From NCBI GenBank assembly GCA_003554865.1, contig PWHJ01000011.1:1-40952 (forward strand): a stretch of DNA of 40,952 nucleotides. The letters are read 5' to 3'. Below the pieces are notes generated by a model. The model ran no database searches, had not been told where the DNA came from, and worked only from the letters and a program-made list of their open reading frames with translations. Shown here in pieces: positions 1 to 8,931 of the stretch (positions within the stretch are counted from its first letter, which is position 1; each line of letters opens with the position of its first letter). The DNA comes from Bacteroidota bacterium. Its GTDB lineage: Bacteria > Bacteroidota > Bacteroidia > Bacteroidales > PUMT01. The translations under genes were made by a program, and so were the position numbers.

Positions 1-484
1 TCGCCAATGTCACCTTCAGTAGCCACTATTGTCATATCGAACGACTGCGCCCCGTCAGTTGATGTAAGGCTTGAGACCTCCATTGCTGTTAGGGTTCCCC
101 CGTCACATATTACCTGGTTGTTGTTAGATATCGCCGCCCTGGGTGTGGGCTCTATTGTTACCGTTGCCACCACCTCTTGACCGTCCGCGCAGCCTGCGAG
201 TTTTGGAATTACCCTGTACTCGATTGTTATTGCATCATCGGTATTGTTCTGAAGTGTTCCATCTATTGTGTAGGAGTAATCCTCATCTATCACCTCATCA
301 AGAGCCGATCCCGTTGCAGTGAGATCGCCAATGTCACCTTCAGTAGCCACTATTGTCATATCGAAAGACTGCGCCCCGTCAGTTGATGTAAGGCTTGAGA
401 CCTCCATTGCTGTGAGGGTCCCTCCGTCACATATTACCTGGTTGTCGTTAGATATTGCCGCCCTGGGTGTGGGCTCAACAATTG
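1..484 (-). repeat. 324-bp coding repeat at the left edge (1.5 units visible)
   Basis: The stretch 1-154 recurs at 325-478 with six base differences, an offset of 324 bp or 108 residues. Five of the six changes are synonymous in the minus-strand frame; the sixth is Asn/Asp. The repeat includes the AGCADGQEV-type and VICDGGTLTAMEVSSL segments of an Ig-like domain. The array continues beyond the window, so the copy number is unknown. Confidence 0.9.
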
Positions 485-3400
485 CTGTAATTTCAGTAGC
501 ATCACCAGGGCAGGCGGTTTCACCCGGACCGGTAGGATATATGCTGTATATTACCGTAACGATTTCATTTTCTTCATGTTCCAGATTTTGTTCTATCCTG
601 GTGCCTATACCATCAGACCTTGACCCGTCTTCGGGAGCCTTACCTGTTGTCCATGAAACCGAAGGATCAAACGATACAGTCCACTCAAAATCCGTTTCTG
701 CCACATCGGAGTCTAGTTCGATATCGGTAGTGCCGTCGTTACAAATTACCGGAGCATGATTGACAGTCTCGACCGCCGATGGTATTGGATCAATATTAAT
801 AGTGTAAGTCCCGGGCAGTCCGGCCTCAGGCACCTCATTCTCACACCAGTCCTCGATCCCTGTTGTTACAATATTATAAGTACCCGCATCCAGGGTGCCA
901 AGTGAATGTTGCGTGCCGCTCTCATAATCAAGTATGGGAGCCTGCTGAACGCTGTTTATTTCGTACTCTATTGTGAAGTTGGGAGCACCACCATCGATAA
1001 CAATTACGATAAAACTTTCCGTGCCTTCACAGGCATCCCCGCTTCCGTCAATAGTGGCAGATTCAGGCTCGCTGCCTACAATAATTTCAATGGGATCACC
1101 ATAAACTTCAACTTCGCAGCCGTTTACATCTTCAACATAAGTAATCGTAAATTCAGTATCATCATCCAATTCGTCGGTAACGATCCAGTCGCCGCTTTCA
1201 TAGTCATTTATGGTATGAGTATTACCGTTGGCTGTATAGGTAACTGTATAGGGAGAAACACCCCCTGTCAGGTCAAACCTGATGGTTGCAGGATGGTTAA
1301 GGCAGATACTGGTTGCTTCAGCCTCTATTTCGGCCAGTTCAAATATCGGATTGACATTTACCGTAACCGTGTTCAGTGTGCGTTCACACAGGGTTGCATG
1401 GTTTTCATCCACTGCCACGGCATAAAAGTCCGTCGTTACAGTAAGAGGTCCCGTGTTAACGGAAACATCCGTACCATTGCCAATTACATTTCCAACTTCA
1501 GAATCATCACTTGCCAGGTAAACATAATACCTGACACCAGACTGGGACGAAGGTATAACAATATCCGTTGTTGTATTATAACAGATCAGACCATCCTCCG
1601 GTGCAATGGTTATATCATCAGGCAGCGGGTTAACCGATAACGTCATATCGTCCGAGTCCTCCGCCCCTCCGCAGGCATTTTCACCCTGAATGGTCATCCT
1701 GAGTACAACGTTGCTACCCGCATCGGTTGCTGCCGGTGTATATGTTGGTGAGAGGGTTGCTTCATTTTCAAGACTGCCGTTACCCGATACTATTGTCCAT
1801 AATATTGAAGATTCATTTTGTGCCGTTGCCCCGCCGATGGTGTAGGGGCTGTCCTCGCAAGTTGAATCATCATCACCCGCGAATGCAACGGGAAGCGGGT
1901 CTACCGTCAGAGTCATCTCGTCCGAGTCCTCCTCCCCTCCGCAAGCATTTTCCCCCTGGATAGTCATGCTGAGCACAACGTCACTTCCAGCATCCGCTGC
2001 TGCCGGGGTGTATGTGGGTGCGAGGGTTGTTTCATTTTCAAGAGTGCCGTCACCCGATACTATTGACCATAATATTGAAGAGGCATTCTGTGCCGTTGCC
2101 CCGCTGATTGTGTAGGGGCTGTCCTCGCAAGTTGAATCATCATCACCTGCGAATGCAGCGGGAAGCGGGTCGACCGTCAGTATCATATCGTCTGAGTCCT
2201 CCGCCCCTCCGCAGGCATTTTCACCCTGGATTGTCATCCTGAGCACAACGTCACTACCCGCATCAGTTGCTGCCGGTGTGTATGTGGGTGCGAGGGTTGT
2301 TTCATCTTCAAGCGTGCCGTTACCCGATACTATTGACCATAATATTGAAGAGGCATTCTGTGCCGTTGCCCCGCTGATGGTGTAGGGGTTGTCCTCACAT
2401 GTTGAATCATCTCCACCAGCGAATGCAACGGGAAGCGGGTCCACCGTCAGAATCATCTCGTCCGAGTCCTCCGCTCCTCCGCATGCGTTTTCACCCTGAA
2501 TGGTCATCCTGAGTACAACGTTGCTACCCGCATCGGTTGCTGCCGGTGTATATGTTGGTGAGAGGGTTGCTTCATTTTCAAGCGTGCCGTTACCCGATAC
2601 TATTGACCATAATATTGAAGAGGCATTCTGTGCCGTTGCCCCGCTGATTGTGTAGGGGCTGTCCTCGCAAGTTGAATCATCTCCACCAGCGAATGCAACA
2701 GGAAGCGGGTCTACCGTAAGAGTCATCTCGTCCGAGTCCTCCTCCCCTCCGCAAGCGTTTTCACCCTGGATAGTCATCCTGAGCACAACGTCGTTACCTG
2801 CGTCGGCTTCTGCCGGTGTGTATGTAGGTGTCAGGGTTGTTTCATTTTCAAGAGAACCACTACCAGTCTCGACAGTCCATAAGATAGAAGATTCGAATTG
2901 AGCAGAGGCCCCGCTAATTGTGTATGGGCTGTCCTCGCAAGTTGAATCATCATCACCCGCGAATGCAACGGGAAGCGGGTCTACCGTTATAGTCATCTCG
3001 TCCCAGTCCTCAGACCCGGCGCAAGCAGCTTCACCCTGTATTGTCATTCTCAGGGTTACAACATTCCCTGCATCATCAGCGTCCGGCGAGTATGTGGGCT
3101 CCAGGGTTGTTTCCCCTGTTAATGAACCCTCTCCATCTTCGACAGTCCAGATTATAGATGAGTAATGCTCGGCTGAAGCATCATTGACCGTATAATCGCT
3201 GTCCTCACATATTGTTGCATTGGATCCAGCATTTGCAACCGGCAGCGGTTCAACAGTTATCGTTATAGTATTGCTTATATCTTCGCAATAGTATGATGTT
3301 ACAGACTCACCCGAGGTAACAATACGCCTGTACTGTCTTGTACCGGTCAGGGCCTCCGGCTGATAATTCTGGCTCGTTGCACCCCCAATATCTGACCAGT

Positions 3401-5177
3401 CCCCCGAAGTACCCGCCCTGCTCTGCCACTGGAAGTTGTATGAGTCATCACCCCCGGTAGGCATTAAACCGGTGAGTTCATCAGGAGTGCTTTCCGCACA
3501 AATTGTCTGATCTTCAGAAATAATGTTGTCTTCAATTGGGGGCAGAATTGTCAGGGTAACCTCCTCGGCAGGGCCAATACAGCCGGGAGCCGGTTGCTCT
3601 TCCCTTACCCAGAAAGTATATATTCCTGGCTCAACTTTATCGTGCACAAGCTCGTCACCCTCATGCAGATGAATGGTCAGATCCTCATCCTCATACCAGT
3701 TAAGTTCTCCAGAAGATCCAGGATCTTCCTTTTCAGCAGTCAGGGAAGGCTGTCCGTTCTCATCATAACAGTAAACCGGACTATCCGCTATCGGAAGACC
3801 AGGAGCATCAACAAGTTCGATGTAGGAAGTTTCGGTAATAACTCTTTCATTTGCAATAACGGGATTGGTATGCCACTGATTGCAAGGCCCCCAGTATCTC
3901 ATTGTTACCTCGAATTGCATTTCCGCTTCGTCATTAAAATCCCCGTCATGAAAAACCGGATAAGAATAGGCAGTTGGGTAATTGGTATCTTCATCACCAG
4001 GTAAAGGATCTTCATCATACTCTATTACAGGGCCAAGGAATGTTTCGCCACCAATCAGATTACCCTCAGCATCAGTCACCTGTGTATCGGGCTCCCCATC
4101 ACCGTCAGTATCAAGCCATACATTGGGTATCCTCTCTCCTCCATAAACATTCGTGCCATATTCAAACTGCACCCACCTTTTCCCCACATTGGGTCTCTCG
4201 GGCTCTTCTCCATAATCACAGTTAAATATTGTAACATCATTGAACGAATGTCCTACAATATCCTCCCCCACACAATATTCATTCAGTGTGCTACCGACTT
4301 CCGGATATATAAGCAATTCTCCAGGCCAATCATCATCTGTTCTGTGGGAAGCCAGGGTTGTTGATGTAGGAACTGCTCCTGAATTACATATTAAGCTAGA
4401 CTGTGTTGGTAAAATTAACCTTGGGTGGCCTACAGGGGAATACGAACAAACATCCTCATCATCCGGATATTCAAAAACAGAGGTTTTCCTTTGAAACCTT
4501 CCCGAACCGGGATAAGTTTCATCCATTACTCCATAAAAAATTAAATCATCAGGATCATTCCAATGTACTTGAAGCCTTCCCCCTCCCGGATCAAAGTGAA
4601 CACTGTTCCTGGCAGCTGGTTTAAAATTCCAGTGATATTCTATACTAACTGAGACAGGGGCACATGTACCTGAAGAACTTATATCAATCCCCTTGTCTCC
4701 TGTAATATCGTCGCATGAAAGTATCCTGTTATTTACAGCCTCCTCCTCATCTATACTTGAGACAAATTCGTCTGAACTATTTCTCAAATCTCCGCACCCT
4801 GCATCGTAGGATATTCTTACTGACTCCCTGTCATCAAAAGAAACCGAGATCGGATCTAAGTTTCCATCATACAATTCAAGTAAAACGGTATTATCTATAG
4901 GTGTTGCAAAAGAGGGAGTGTAAGTTTCAGAGCCGATAAATATAGTCCAACATGAAGGGTCTGAGCCGCCTATGACATCCTGATCAAAATGCAAAACAAA
5001 CTCATTTTGATCGTCATTTGTAAATGTTATAGGGTACTCGTTATTATCTTCATCAACCGGGATTAATTGTGGTGCCTGCCCAAAGACAGACATAATGCCG
5101 GAAACGAAAAAAAGAAGCAGAAACAACAGTATTGCACCTGTTCTTTTGCCCCTGTATGGTTTAGGAGTAAAATCCAT
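1..5177 (-). CDS. Giant secreted Ig/PKD-like repeat protein (3' end outside window)
   Basis: The minus frame starting at ATG 5177 stays open to the left edge, giving 1725 visible residues; an in-frame TAG lies 9 nt upstream, so this is the first possible start. Residues 1-33 form a signal peptide: basic start, hydrophobic stretch, and a cleavage-like VFG/QAP site. A roughly 400-residue N-terminal region follows, rich in Cys and Asp/Gly, with a calcium-loop-like DTDGDGEPDTQ stretch. Ig-like modules come next, each starting near a Cys and ending in a TVxPLP-type linker. They include six 90-residue tandem units at 3240-1621 and 108-residue units at the left edge. No enzyme domain is visible. By analogy with the other giant protein in this window I infer a T9SS-exported adhesin, but the C-terminal sorting domain lies outside. 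The partner gene, if any, is also outside. Long plus-strand open frames here are antisense shadows. Confidence 0.88.
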   Translation of the reverse strand, partial: MDFTPKPYRGKRTGAILLFLLLFFVSGIMSVFGQAPQLIPVDEDNNEYPITFTNDDQNEFVLHFDQDVIGGSDPSCWTIFIGSETYTPSFATPIDNTVLLELYDGNLDPISVSFDDRESVRISYDAGCGDLRNSSDEFVSSIDEEEAVNNRILSCDDITGDKGIDISSSGTCAPVSVSIEYHWNFKPAARNSVHFDPGGGRLQVHWNDPDDLIFYGVMDETYPGSGRFQRKTSVFEYPDDEDVCSYSPVGHPRLILPTQSSLICNSGAVPTSTTLASHRTDDDWPGELLIYPEVGSTLNEYCVGEDIVGHSFNDVTIFNCDYGEEPERPNVGKRWVQFEYGTNVYGGERIPNVWLDTDGDGEPDTQVTDAEGNLIGGETFLGPVIEYDEDPLPGDEDTNYPTAYSYPVFHDGDFNDEAEMQFEVTMRYWGPCNQWHTNPVIANERVITETSYIELVDAPGLPIADSPVYCYDENGQPSLTAEKEDPGSSGELNWYEDEDLTIHLHEGDELVHDKVEPGIYTFWVREEQPAPGCIGPAEEVTLTILPPIEDNIISEDQTICAESTPDELTGLMPTGGDDSYNFQWQSRAGTSGDWSDIGGATSQNYQPEALTGTRQYRRIVTSGESVTSYYCEDISNTITITVEPLPVANAGSNATICEDSDYTVNDASAEHYSSIIWTVEDGEGSLTGETTLEPTYSPDADDAGNVVTLRMTIQGEAACAGSEDWDEMTITVDPLPVAFAGDDDSTCEDSPYTISGASAQFESSILWTVETGSGSLENETTLTPTYTPAEADAGNDVVLRMTIQGENACGGEEDSDEMTLTVDPLPVAFAGGDDSTCEDSPYTISGATAQNASSILWSIVSGNGTLENEATLSPTYTPAATDAGSNVVLRMTIQGENACGGAEDSDEMILTVDPLPVAFAGGDDSTCEDNPYTISGATAQNASSILWSIVSGNGTLEDETTLAPTYTPAATDAGSDVVLRMTIQGENACGGAEDSDDMILTVDPLPAAFAGDDDSTCEDSPYTISGATAQNASSILWSIVSGDGTLENETTLAPTYTPAAADAGSDVVLSMTIQGENACGGEEDSDEMTLTVDPLPVAFAGDDDSTCEDSPYTIGGATAQNESSILWTIVSGNGSLENEATLSPTYTPAATDAGSNVVLRMTIQGENACGGAEDSDDMTLSVNPLPDDITIAPEDGLICYNTTTDIVIPSSQSGVRYYVYLASDDSEVGNVIGNGTDVSVNTGPLTVTTDFYAVAVDENHATLCERTLNTVTVNVNPIFELAEIEAEATSICLNHPATIRFDLTGGVSPYTVTYTANGNTHTINDYESGDWIVTDELDDDTEFTITYVEDVNGCEVEVYGDPIEIIVGSEPESATIDGSGDACEGTESFIVIVIDGGAPNFTIEYEINSVQQAPILDYESGTQHSLGTLDAGTYNIVTTGIEDWCENEVPEAGLPGTYTINIDPIPSAVETVNHAPVICNDGTTDIELDSDVAETDFEWTVSFDPSVSWTTGKAPEDGSRSDGIGTRIEQNLEHEENEIVTVIYSIYPTGPGETACPGDATEITAIVEPTPRAAISNDNQVICDGGTLTAMEVSSLTSTDGAQSFDMTIVATEGDIGDLTATGSALDEVIDEDYSYTIDGTLQNNTDDAITIEYRVIPKLAGCADGQEVVATVTIEPTPRAAISNNNQVICDGGTLTAMEVSSLTSTDGAQSFDMTIVATEGDIG
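1621..3240 (-). repeat. Six tandem 270-bp coding repeats
   Basis: Units start at 1621, 1891, 2161, 2431, 2701 and 2971, all exactly 270 bp and in frame (90 residues each). Each encodes a module with a CED-type Cys near its start, SSILW, a long TxxPTYTP segment, MTIQGExAC, and a DPLP linker. The four central units are about nine-tenths identical by eye; the outer ones are more diverged. Identical blocks are shared between non-neighbouring units, which suggests recombination among them. The regular codon-phased period fits a bacterial Ig-like adhesin array. Confidence 0.93.
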
Positions 5178-5508
5178 AATCAACTAGTTAGGTTCCTTAT
5201 ATATAAGGCCGGAGTATCCCTTGATATGCCGGCTGCGCGCTCATTATTCCAGGTCAACTTGTCAGGGTATACGGAAAATTTGTCTTTACGGTTTGTCCGT
5301 TAATCAAGAAATATGGCACTTTGGTAAAAAACCGTATGTCAGGTTAGTATTTTCCCCCATCACTTTATACCTGAAAAATTATTGCGGGGTTTCAAAAAAA
5401 TCCTGTAAATCATTGACGATCATCCAGATTTATAACTACAGAAGGAAATCTGCCAAAAATCATCCCTTTAACTGATAAAGGTCATTGAATCATAGGCTGG
5501 TAATTACT
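5178..5508. other. Divergent intergenic region between giant gene and dehydrogenase
   Basis: No credible coding frame is visible here; the short open frames have no family resemblance. The region holds the 5' leader of the leftward giant gene, including a 14-bp palindrome described separately, and leads into the rightward promoter at 5485-5516. I found no clear TAnnTTTG element for the leftward gene. Confidence 0.6.
5195..5208. promoter_or_regulatory. 14-bp perfect palindrome upstream of giant gene
   Basis: CCTTATATATAAGG is its own reverse complement and ends 18 nt upstream of the leftward ATG at 5177. It could be an operator or a leader element. No regulator is known and the AT-rich core could arise by chance. 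Confidence 0.35.
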
Positions 5509-5516
5509 TAATTTTG
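5485..5516 (+). promoter_or_regulatory. Bacteroidetes-type promoter for the dehydrogenase
   Basis: A -7 element TAATTTTG lies at 5509-5516, matching the Bacteroidetes TAnnTTTG consensus. A TTG at 5485-5487, 21 nt upstream, can serve as the -33 element. The predicted transcript starts about 35 nt before the ATG at 5558. Confidence 0.5.
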
Positions 5517-5557
5517 GGTTAAACAACGAGCAGTGAAACTCGTATAACAGACTGATT

Positions 5558-8500
5558 ATGTACAAGATAAACAAGCATCCCATTCTTGAGATCCCGAAAA
5601 AGGAGAAGGTTAAATTCCTTTTTGAGGGGAAAGAGGTGGCCGGCGAGAAGGGATTTACCATTTCTGCAGCTCTGCACCAGGCAGGTTATCCGGTTCACAG
5701 CCACAGCCTGCGCAACAGGAACCGCAGCCTTGAGTGCGGCATAGGCAAGTGCGGTGCATGCGAAATGCTTGTTGACGGGGAAGTGAGAAGGATATGCATC
5801 ACTCCTGTTGACAATGTAAGATCTGTAAATGAGATTCCTAAAGATTATAGGCCGTATCGTACCGAATATGTTAAAAACACTCCCTACAGGGTTTTTAAAA
5901 CTCAGGTTGCAATAATCGGTGCCGGACCGGCAGGGTTGGCTGTGCGAAGCGAACTGAACGCTCACGGTATAGATAACGTGGTGATTGACAACAATGCAGA
6001 GACAGGCGGACAATTTATTATGCAAACCCACCAGTTCTTCTTTTTTGAAAAGGAACAAAAGTTCGGGGGAATGAGGGGGTTTGATATTGCCAAAACTCTT
6101 GCGGGGGATGATCACAGCGGCATTTTCCTGAACTCGACCGTTTGGGATATTCTCGAGGGAAAAAGGCTGGCGGTCAAAAATATAAAAACAGAGGAGATCT
6201 ACTACGTGGATGCCGGGCAGCTTGTTGTGACAACAGGTGCGGTACCTTTTATGCCGCCTTTTGAAAACGACGATCTTCCGGGTGTTTACACGGCAGCTGT
6301 GGTTCAGAAGATGATGAACATAGAATTTACCCTTCTGGGGAAAAACGTGTTAACCGTTGGGGCAGGCAACATAGGGTACCTTACTTCCTACCAGCTCATG
6401 CAGGCCGGCGCGAGTGTGAAGGCCATTATCGAGGCTCTGCCGCATGAAGGTGGATTTCCCGTGCAGGCGAACAGGGTAAAGAGGCTCGGGGTGCCTGTTT
6501 TGCTTTCACATATGCTGCTGAAAGCTGTCCCAAACAAAAACAATGACGGTATAACGGGTGCTGTTGTGGCGCAGTGCGAAAATTTCAAACCCATCCCGGG
6601 AACGGAAAGGATACTGGAGGGGATAGATGCAATAAATATCTGCACCGGACTGGTGCCGGATGATGCCCTGATGATAAAAGGGAAGGAGATTTTTGGCCGT
6701 ATGTGCTACGGCGGCGGAGACGCAATCCGTATCGGCGAGGGTACTAGCGCAGTATTGCGTGGCAAGCAGATAGCATATGAAATTATGGAAGATCTGGGGG
6801 AAAAATATGACTATACCCATTACCTTGAAATATCGAAAGAGTATATTGACTCCCAGCAGGAACCGGTACAGGTTTTGGACAAGCCGCTAACGCCGGATGA
6901 AAAGAGGGCTTATGACAGGCCGTTCGTTATAATCGACTGCCTACATGGCTTTGCATGCAATCCCTGCCAGTTTGCATGCCCTTTCGGTGCAATTGTTAAA
7001 TCATCGACCTCGACTTACCCCACAAACGACTTTGAAAAATGCACCGGCTGCCTTAAATGTATACACCAGTGTCCCGGTCTGGCCATTTTTGGGTACAACC
7101 TGAAAAAGGACTGGCTATTTATGCCGATAGAGTATCACGTGGAAGAAAACAGTGAAGTTTACCTTGTTGACAACAACGGTGAGAAGCTTGGCGAAGGTGT
7201 TATAGAGAAAGTGCTTGAGAAGAAAAACAAAACTAACGTTGCGCGCATAAAATCAACAAACCTGAAGGGAATGGAGCTCACCGATGTAAGAGGCTTCATA
7301 ACAGCGGAGAACTATCCTGAACCTCTTAAGTTGAGCAAAACCAAAAAGGAGATCAAATCTGAAAGATATATTTGCCATTGCGATGACGTAACCCTGGAGG
7401 AGATACTGGAAGCAATAGGTGACCGCAGCTTTATTTCGGTAGATGAGGTAAAACACACATCCAGGCTGGGAATGGGGTCATGTCGCGGCAAACGCTGCAT
7501 TAAAAGGCTTAAGCAAACTCTCTCAAGTCACGGCATATCGGTTGTGGGAGAAGCCACCCCCAGGGGGCCTATGGCAAACCAGGTGGCAATGGGTGAGCTC
7601 TACCCCAGCAGGGTTCACGATAAAATTGTCACCTCAGTAAGAAACAAGAAGCCGCGTAAAGTGAAAGCCGATGCAGTAGTTGCAGGAGGAGGCATTGCCG
7701 GAAGCGCTCTTTTCAGGTATCTTGCCGAAGCCGGCATGAATCCTGTGCTTATAAACTATGACAGAGGCTCTTCATGGAGAAATATCGCAGGAGGCAGACC
7801 GACATTCAGTATCCCCGAGCTTGCAGATATTGCAACCAATAACCATCGCTTATTTGAAGAGCTGCAAAAAATGCAGAACATCGATTTCAAGCCAACCAGG
7901 TATGTTACCTTCGCACACGATGAAGAGACATACCGGACTCTTGAGAAGTCGATGGAGTGGTCGAACGCGGAAATGGTCGAACCGAAAGATTTCAAGGAAA
8001 AGATATCCCCTTCGTTCAACGACGAACTGAAAACATACCTGGGAGCTCTTATAGCAAAGGATTGCTGGCAGGCAACTCCGGGAAAGGTGATTGACCTTTT
8101 AAGGAAAACAGCTATAAGAAAAGGAGGCGAGGTTTCGGAAGACTGCAGGCTGGTAGATCTCGACAAAAGGGGCGATACATACACCGCGCTTGTAAAAGAC
8201 CACAACAGCGAATACATAGAGTATGAGACCGATATATTCATTAATTCCCTGGGGCCTGAAGCTGCTGATTTTGCCAGGAAGGCAGGCATTGAAACAGGGC
8301 TCTTCCCCGTAAGGCACCAGGCATTTATAACCAGGAGGCTCCCTATGATGGGCCTGAACGGCACCCAGCTGCCCATGCTGATCGACAGGCGCAACTACAA
8401 GGGCTTTATTGCAGTCTACGGCCAGCAGCTTGCCGAAACCGGACAAGTAATCGGTTGTGCATCACCGGCTGTCGACCCTGAGGAAACGTGGAAGAACCTT

Positions 8501-8791
8501 AAGGTAAACACGAGGGAGTTTTATGAAATAGTGACTGAAATTTTCGTTAACTGGCTTCCCGAACTCTCGTCGGTGGGCTTCCAGGCAGTATGGTCAGGTC
8601 ATTATGTGGAACCGCGAATGATAATTGACCCGGACAAAGGCCTCTTCATGGGCTTGCGGGGACAGGGGTTCATGCTGGCCCAGTATCTTGCAAAGTTGTA
8701 CGTTGACAAGCTCACAGGTAAAAGCGTACCGGATTATTTTGAAAGATTGTCCCTTGAAGGCGACGGGCTCCCGGAAAAAGCTTTCAAATAA
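5558..8791 (+). CDS. Multi-domain FAD/iron-sulfur dehydrogenase (sarcosine oxidase/PDH/Hcn-like fusion)
   Basis: This 1077-residue protein strings together parts that are separate subunits in related enzymes. A plant-type 2Fe-2S domain has C60, C65, C68 and C80. A first nucleotide/FAD-binding module has GAGPAG at 121-126 and GAGNIG at 268-273. A two-cluster ferredoxin insert has C467/C470/C474 and C495/C498/C501/C505, with C461 nearby. A BFD-like 2Fe-2S site has C606, C608, C642 and C647. A C-terminal DAO-type FAD domain starts at GGGIAG (710-715). The same set of parts is known in archaeal proline dehydrogenase complexes, HcnABC and sarcosine/opine oxidases, where a DAO subunit oxidises a C-N bond and electrons pass through FeS centres. 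Substrate and acceptor cannot be read from sequence; an amino or imino acid is likely. It appears monocistronic and soluble, with no signal peptide. Confidence 0.85.
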   Translation: MYKINKHPILEIPKKEKVKFLFEGKEVAGEKGFTISAALHQAGYPVHSHSLRNRNRSLECGIGKCGACEMLVDGEVRRICITPVDNVRSVNEIPKDYRPYRTEYVKNTPYRVFKTQVAIIGAGPAGLAVRSELNAHGIDNVVIDNNAETGGQFIMQTHQFFFFEKEQKFGGMRGFDIAKTLAGDDHSGIFLNSTVWDILEGKRLAVKNIKTEEIYYVDAGQLVVTTGAVPFMPPFENDDLPGVYTAAVVQKMMNIEFTLLGKNVLTVGAGNIGYLTSYQLMQAGASVKAIIEALPHEGGFPVQANRVKRLGVPVLLSHMLLKAVPNKNNDGITGAVVAQCENFKPIPGTERILEGIDAINICTGLVPDDALMIKGKEIFGRMCYGGGDAIRIGEGTSAVLRGKQIAYEIMEDLGEKYDYTHYLEISKEYIDSQQEPVQVLDKPLTPDEKRAYDRPFVIIDCLHGFACNPCQFACPFGAIVKSSTSTYPTNDFEKCTGCLKCIHQCPGLAIFGYNLKKDWLFMPIEYHVEENSEVYLVDNNGEKLGEGVIEKVLEKKNKTNVARIKSTNLKGMELTDVRGFITAENYPEPLKLSKTKKEIKSERYICHCDDVTLEEILEAIGDRSFISVDEVKHTSRLGMGSCRGKRCIKRLKQTLSSHGISVVGEATPRGPMANQVAMGELYPSRVHDKIVTSVRNKKPRKVKADAVVAGGGIAGSALFRYLAEAGMNPVLINYDRGSSWRNIAGGRPTFSIPELADIATNNHRLFEELQKMQNIDFKPTRYVTFAHDEETYRTLEKSMEWSNAEMVEPKDFKEKISPSFNDELKTYLGALIAKDCWQATPGKVIDLLRKTAIRKGGEVSEDCRLVDLDKRGDTYTALVKDHNSEYIEYETDIFINSLGPEAADFARKAGIETGLFPVRHQAFITRRLPMMGLNGTQLPMLIDRRNYKGFIAVYGQQLAETGQVIGCASPAVDPEETWKNLKVNTREFYEIVTEIFVNWLPELSSVGFQAVWSGHYVEPRMIIDPDKGLFMGLRGQGFMLAQYLAKLYVDKLTGKSVPDYFERLSLEGDGLPEKAFK

Positions 8792-8824
8792 ACTTTTTTA
8801 CTCCGCCAGGGCAAATCCGCTCTA

Positions 8825-8842
8825 CCGGTTGATTCCAACCGG
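8825..8842 (+). terminator. Hairpin after dehydrogenase, possible terminator
   Basis: A perfect 6-bp stem CCGGTT/AACCGG with loop GATTCC lies 34 nt after the stop. There is no following T-run, so it is a weak terminator candidate at best. Confidence 0.3.
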
Positions 8843-8884
8843 GAAAATTCATCCTTATCTGTCTTATTAGCGGTTAAAATATTG

Positions 8885-8892
8885 TAATTTTG
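8885..8892 (+). promoter_or_regulatory. -7 promoter element TAATTTTG
   Basis: An exact TAnnTTTG match lies 40 nt before the ATG at 8932. It overlaps the alternative TTG start at 8890, which would place that codon upstream of transcription and so supports the ATG. No good -33 TTTG is seen. Confidence 0.45.
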
Positions 8893-8931
8893 CGGGATAA
8901 CCCGGCTTTATTGTATTTACCACTTGTGCCA

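Noticed and set aside
906-1640. Long plus-strand open frame of 244 codons
   Set aside because: It is antisense, codon-in-register, to the open giant minus-strand gene and has no family resemblance; repeats in that gene keep the opposite strand free of stops.
1621-3240. CRISPR or satellite array
   Set aside because: The period is 270 bp, exactly codon-phased, with coding conservation and no spacers.
5519-6115. Minus-strand 198-codon frame overlapping the dehydrogenase start
   Set aside because: It is antisense to the clear 2Fe-2S and FAD-binding coding sequence and has no recognisable domain.
8890-8931. TTG start 14 codons upstream for the deacetylase-like gene
   Set aside because: The TTG overlaps the -7 element TAATTTTG, so it would probably not be in the transcript; ATG 8932 is preferred.
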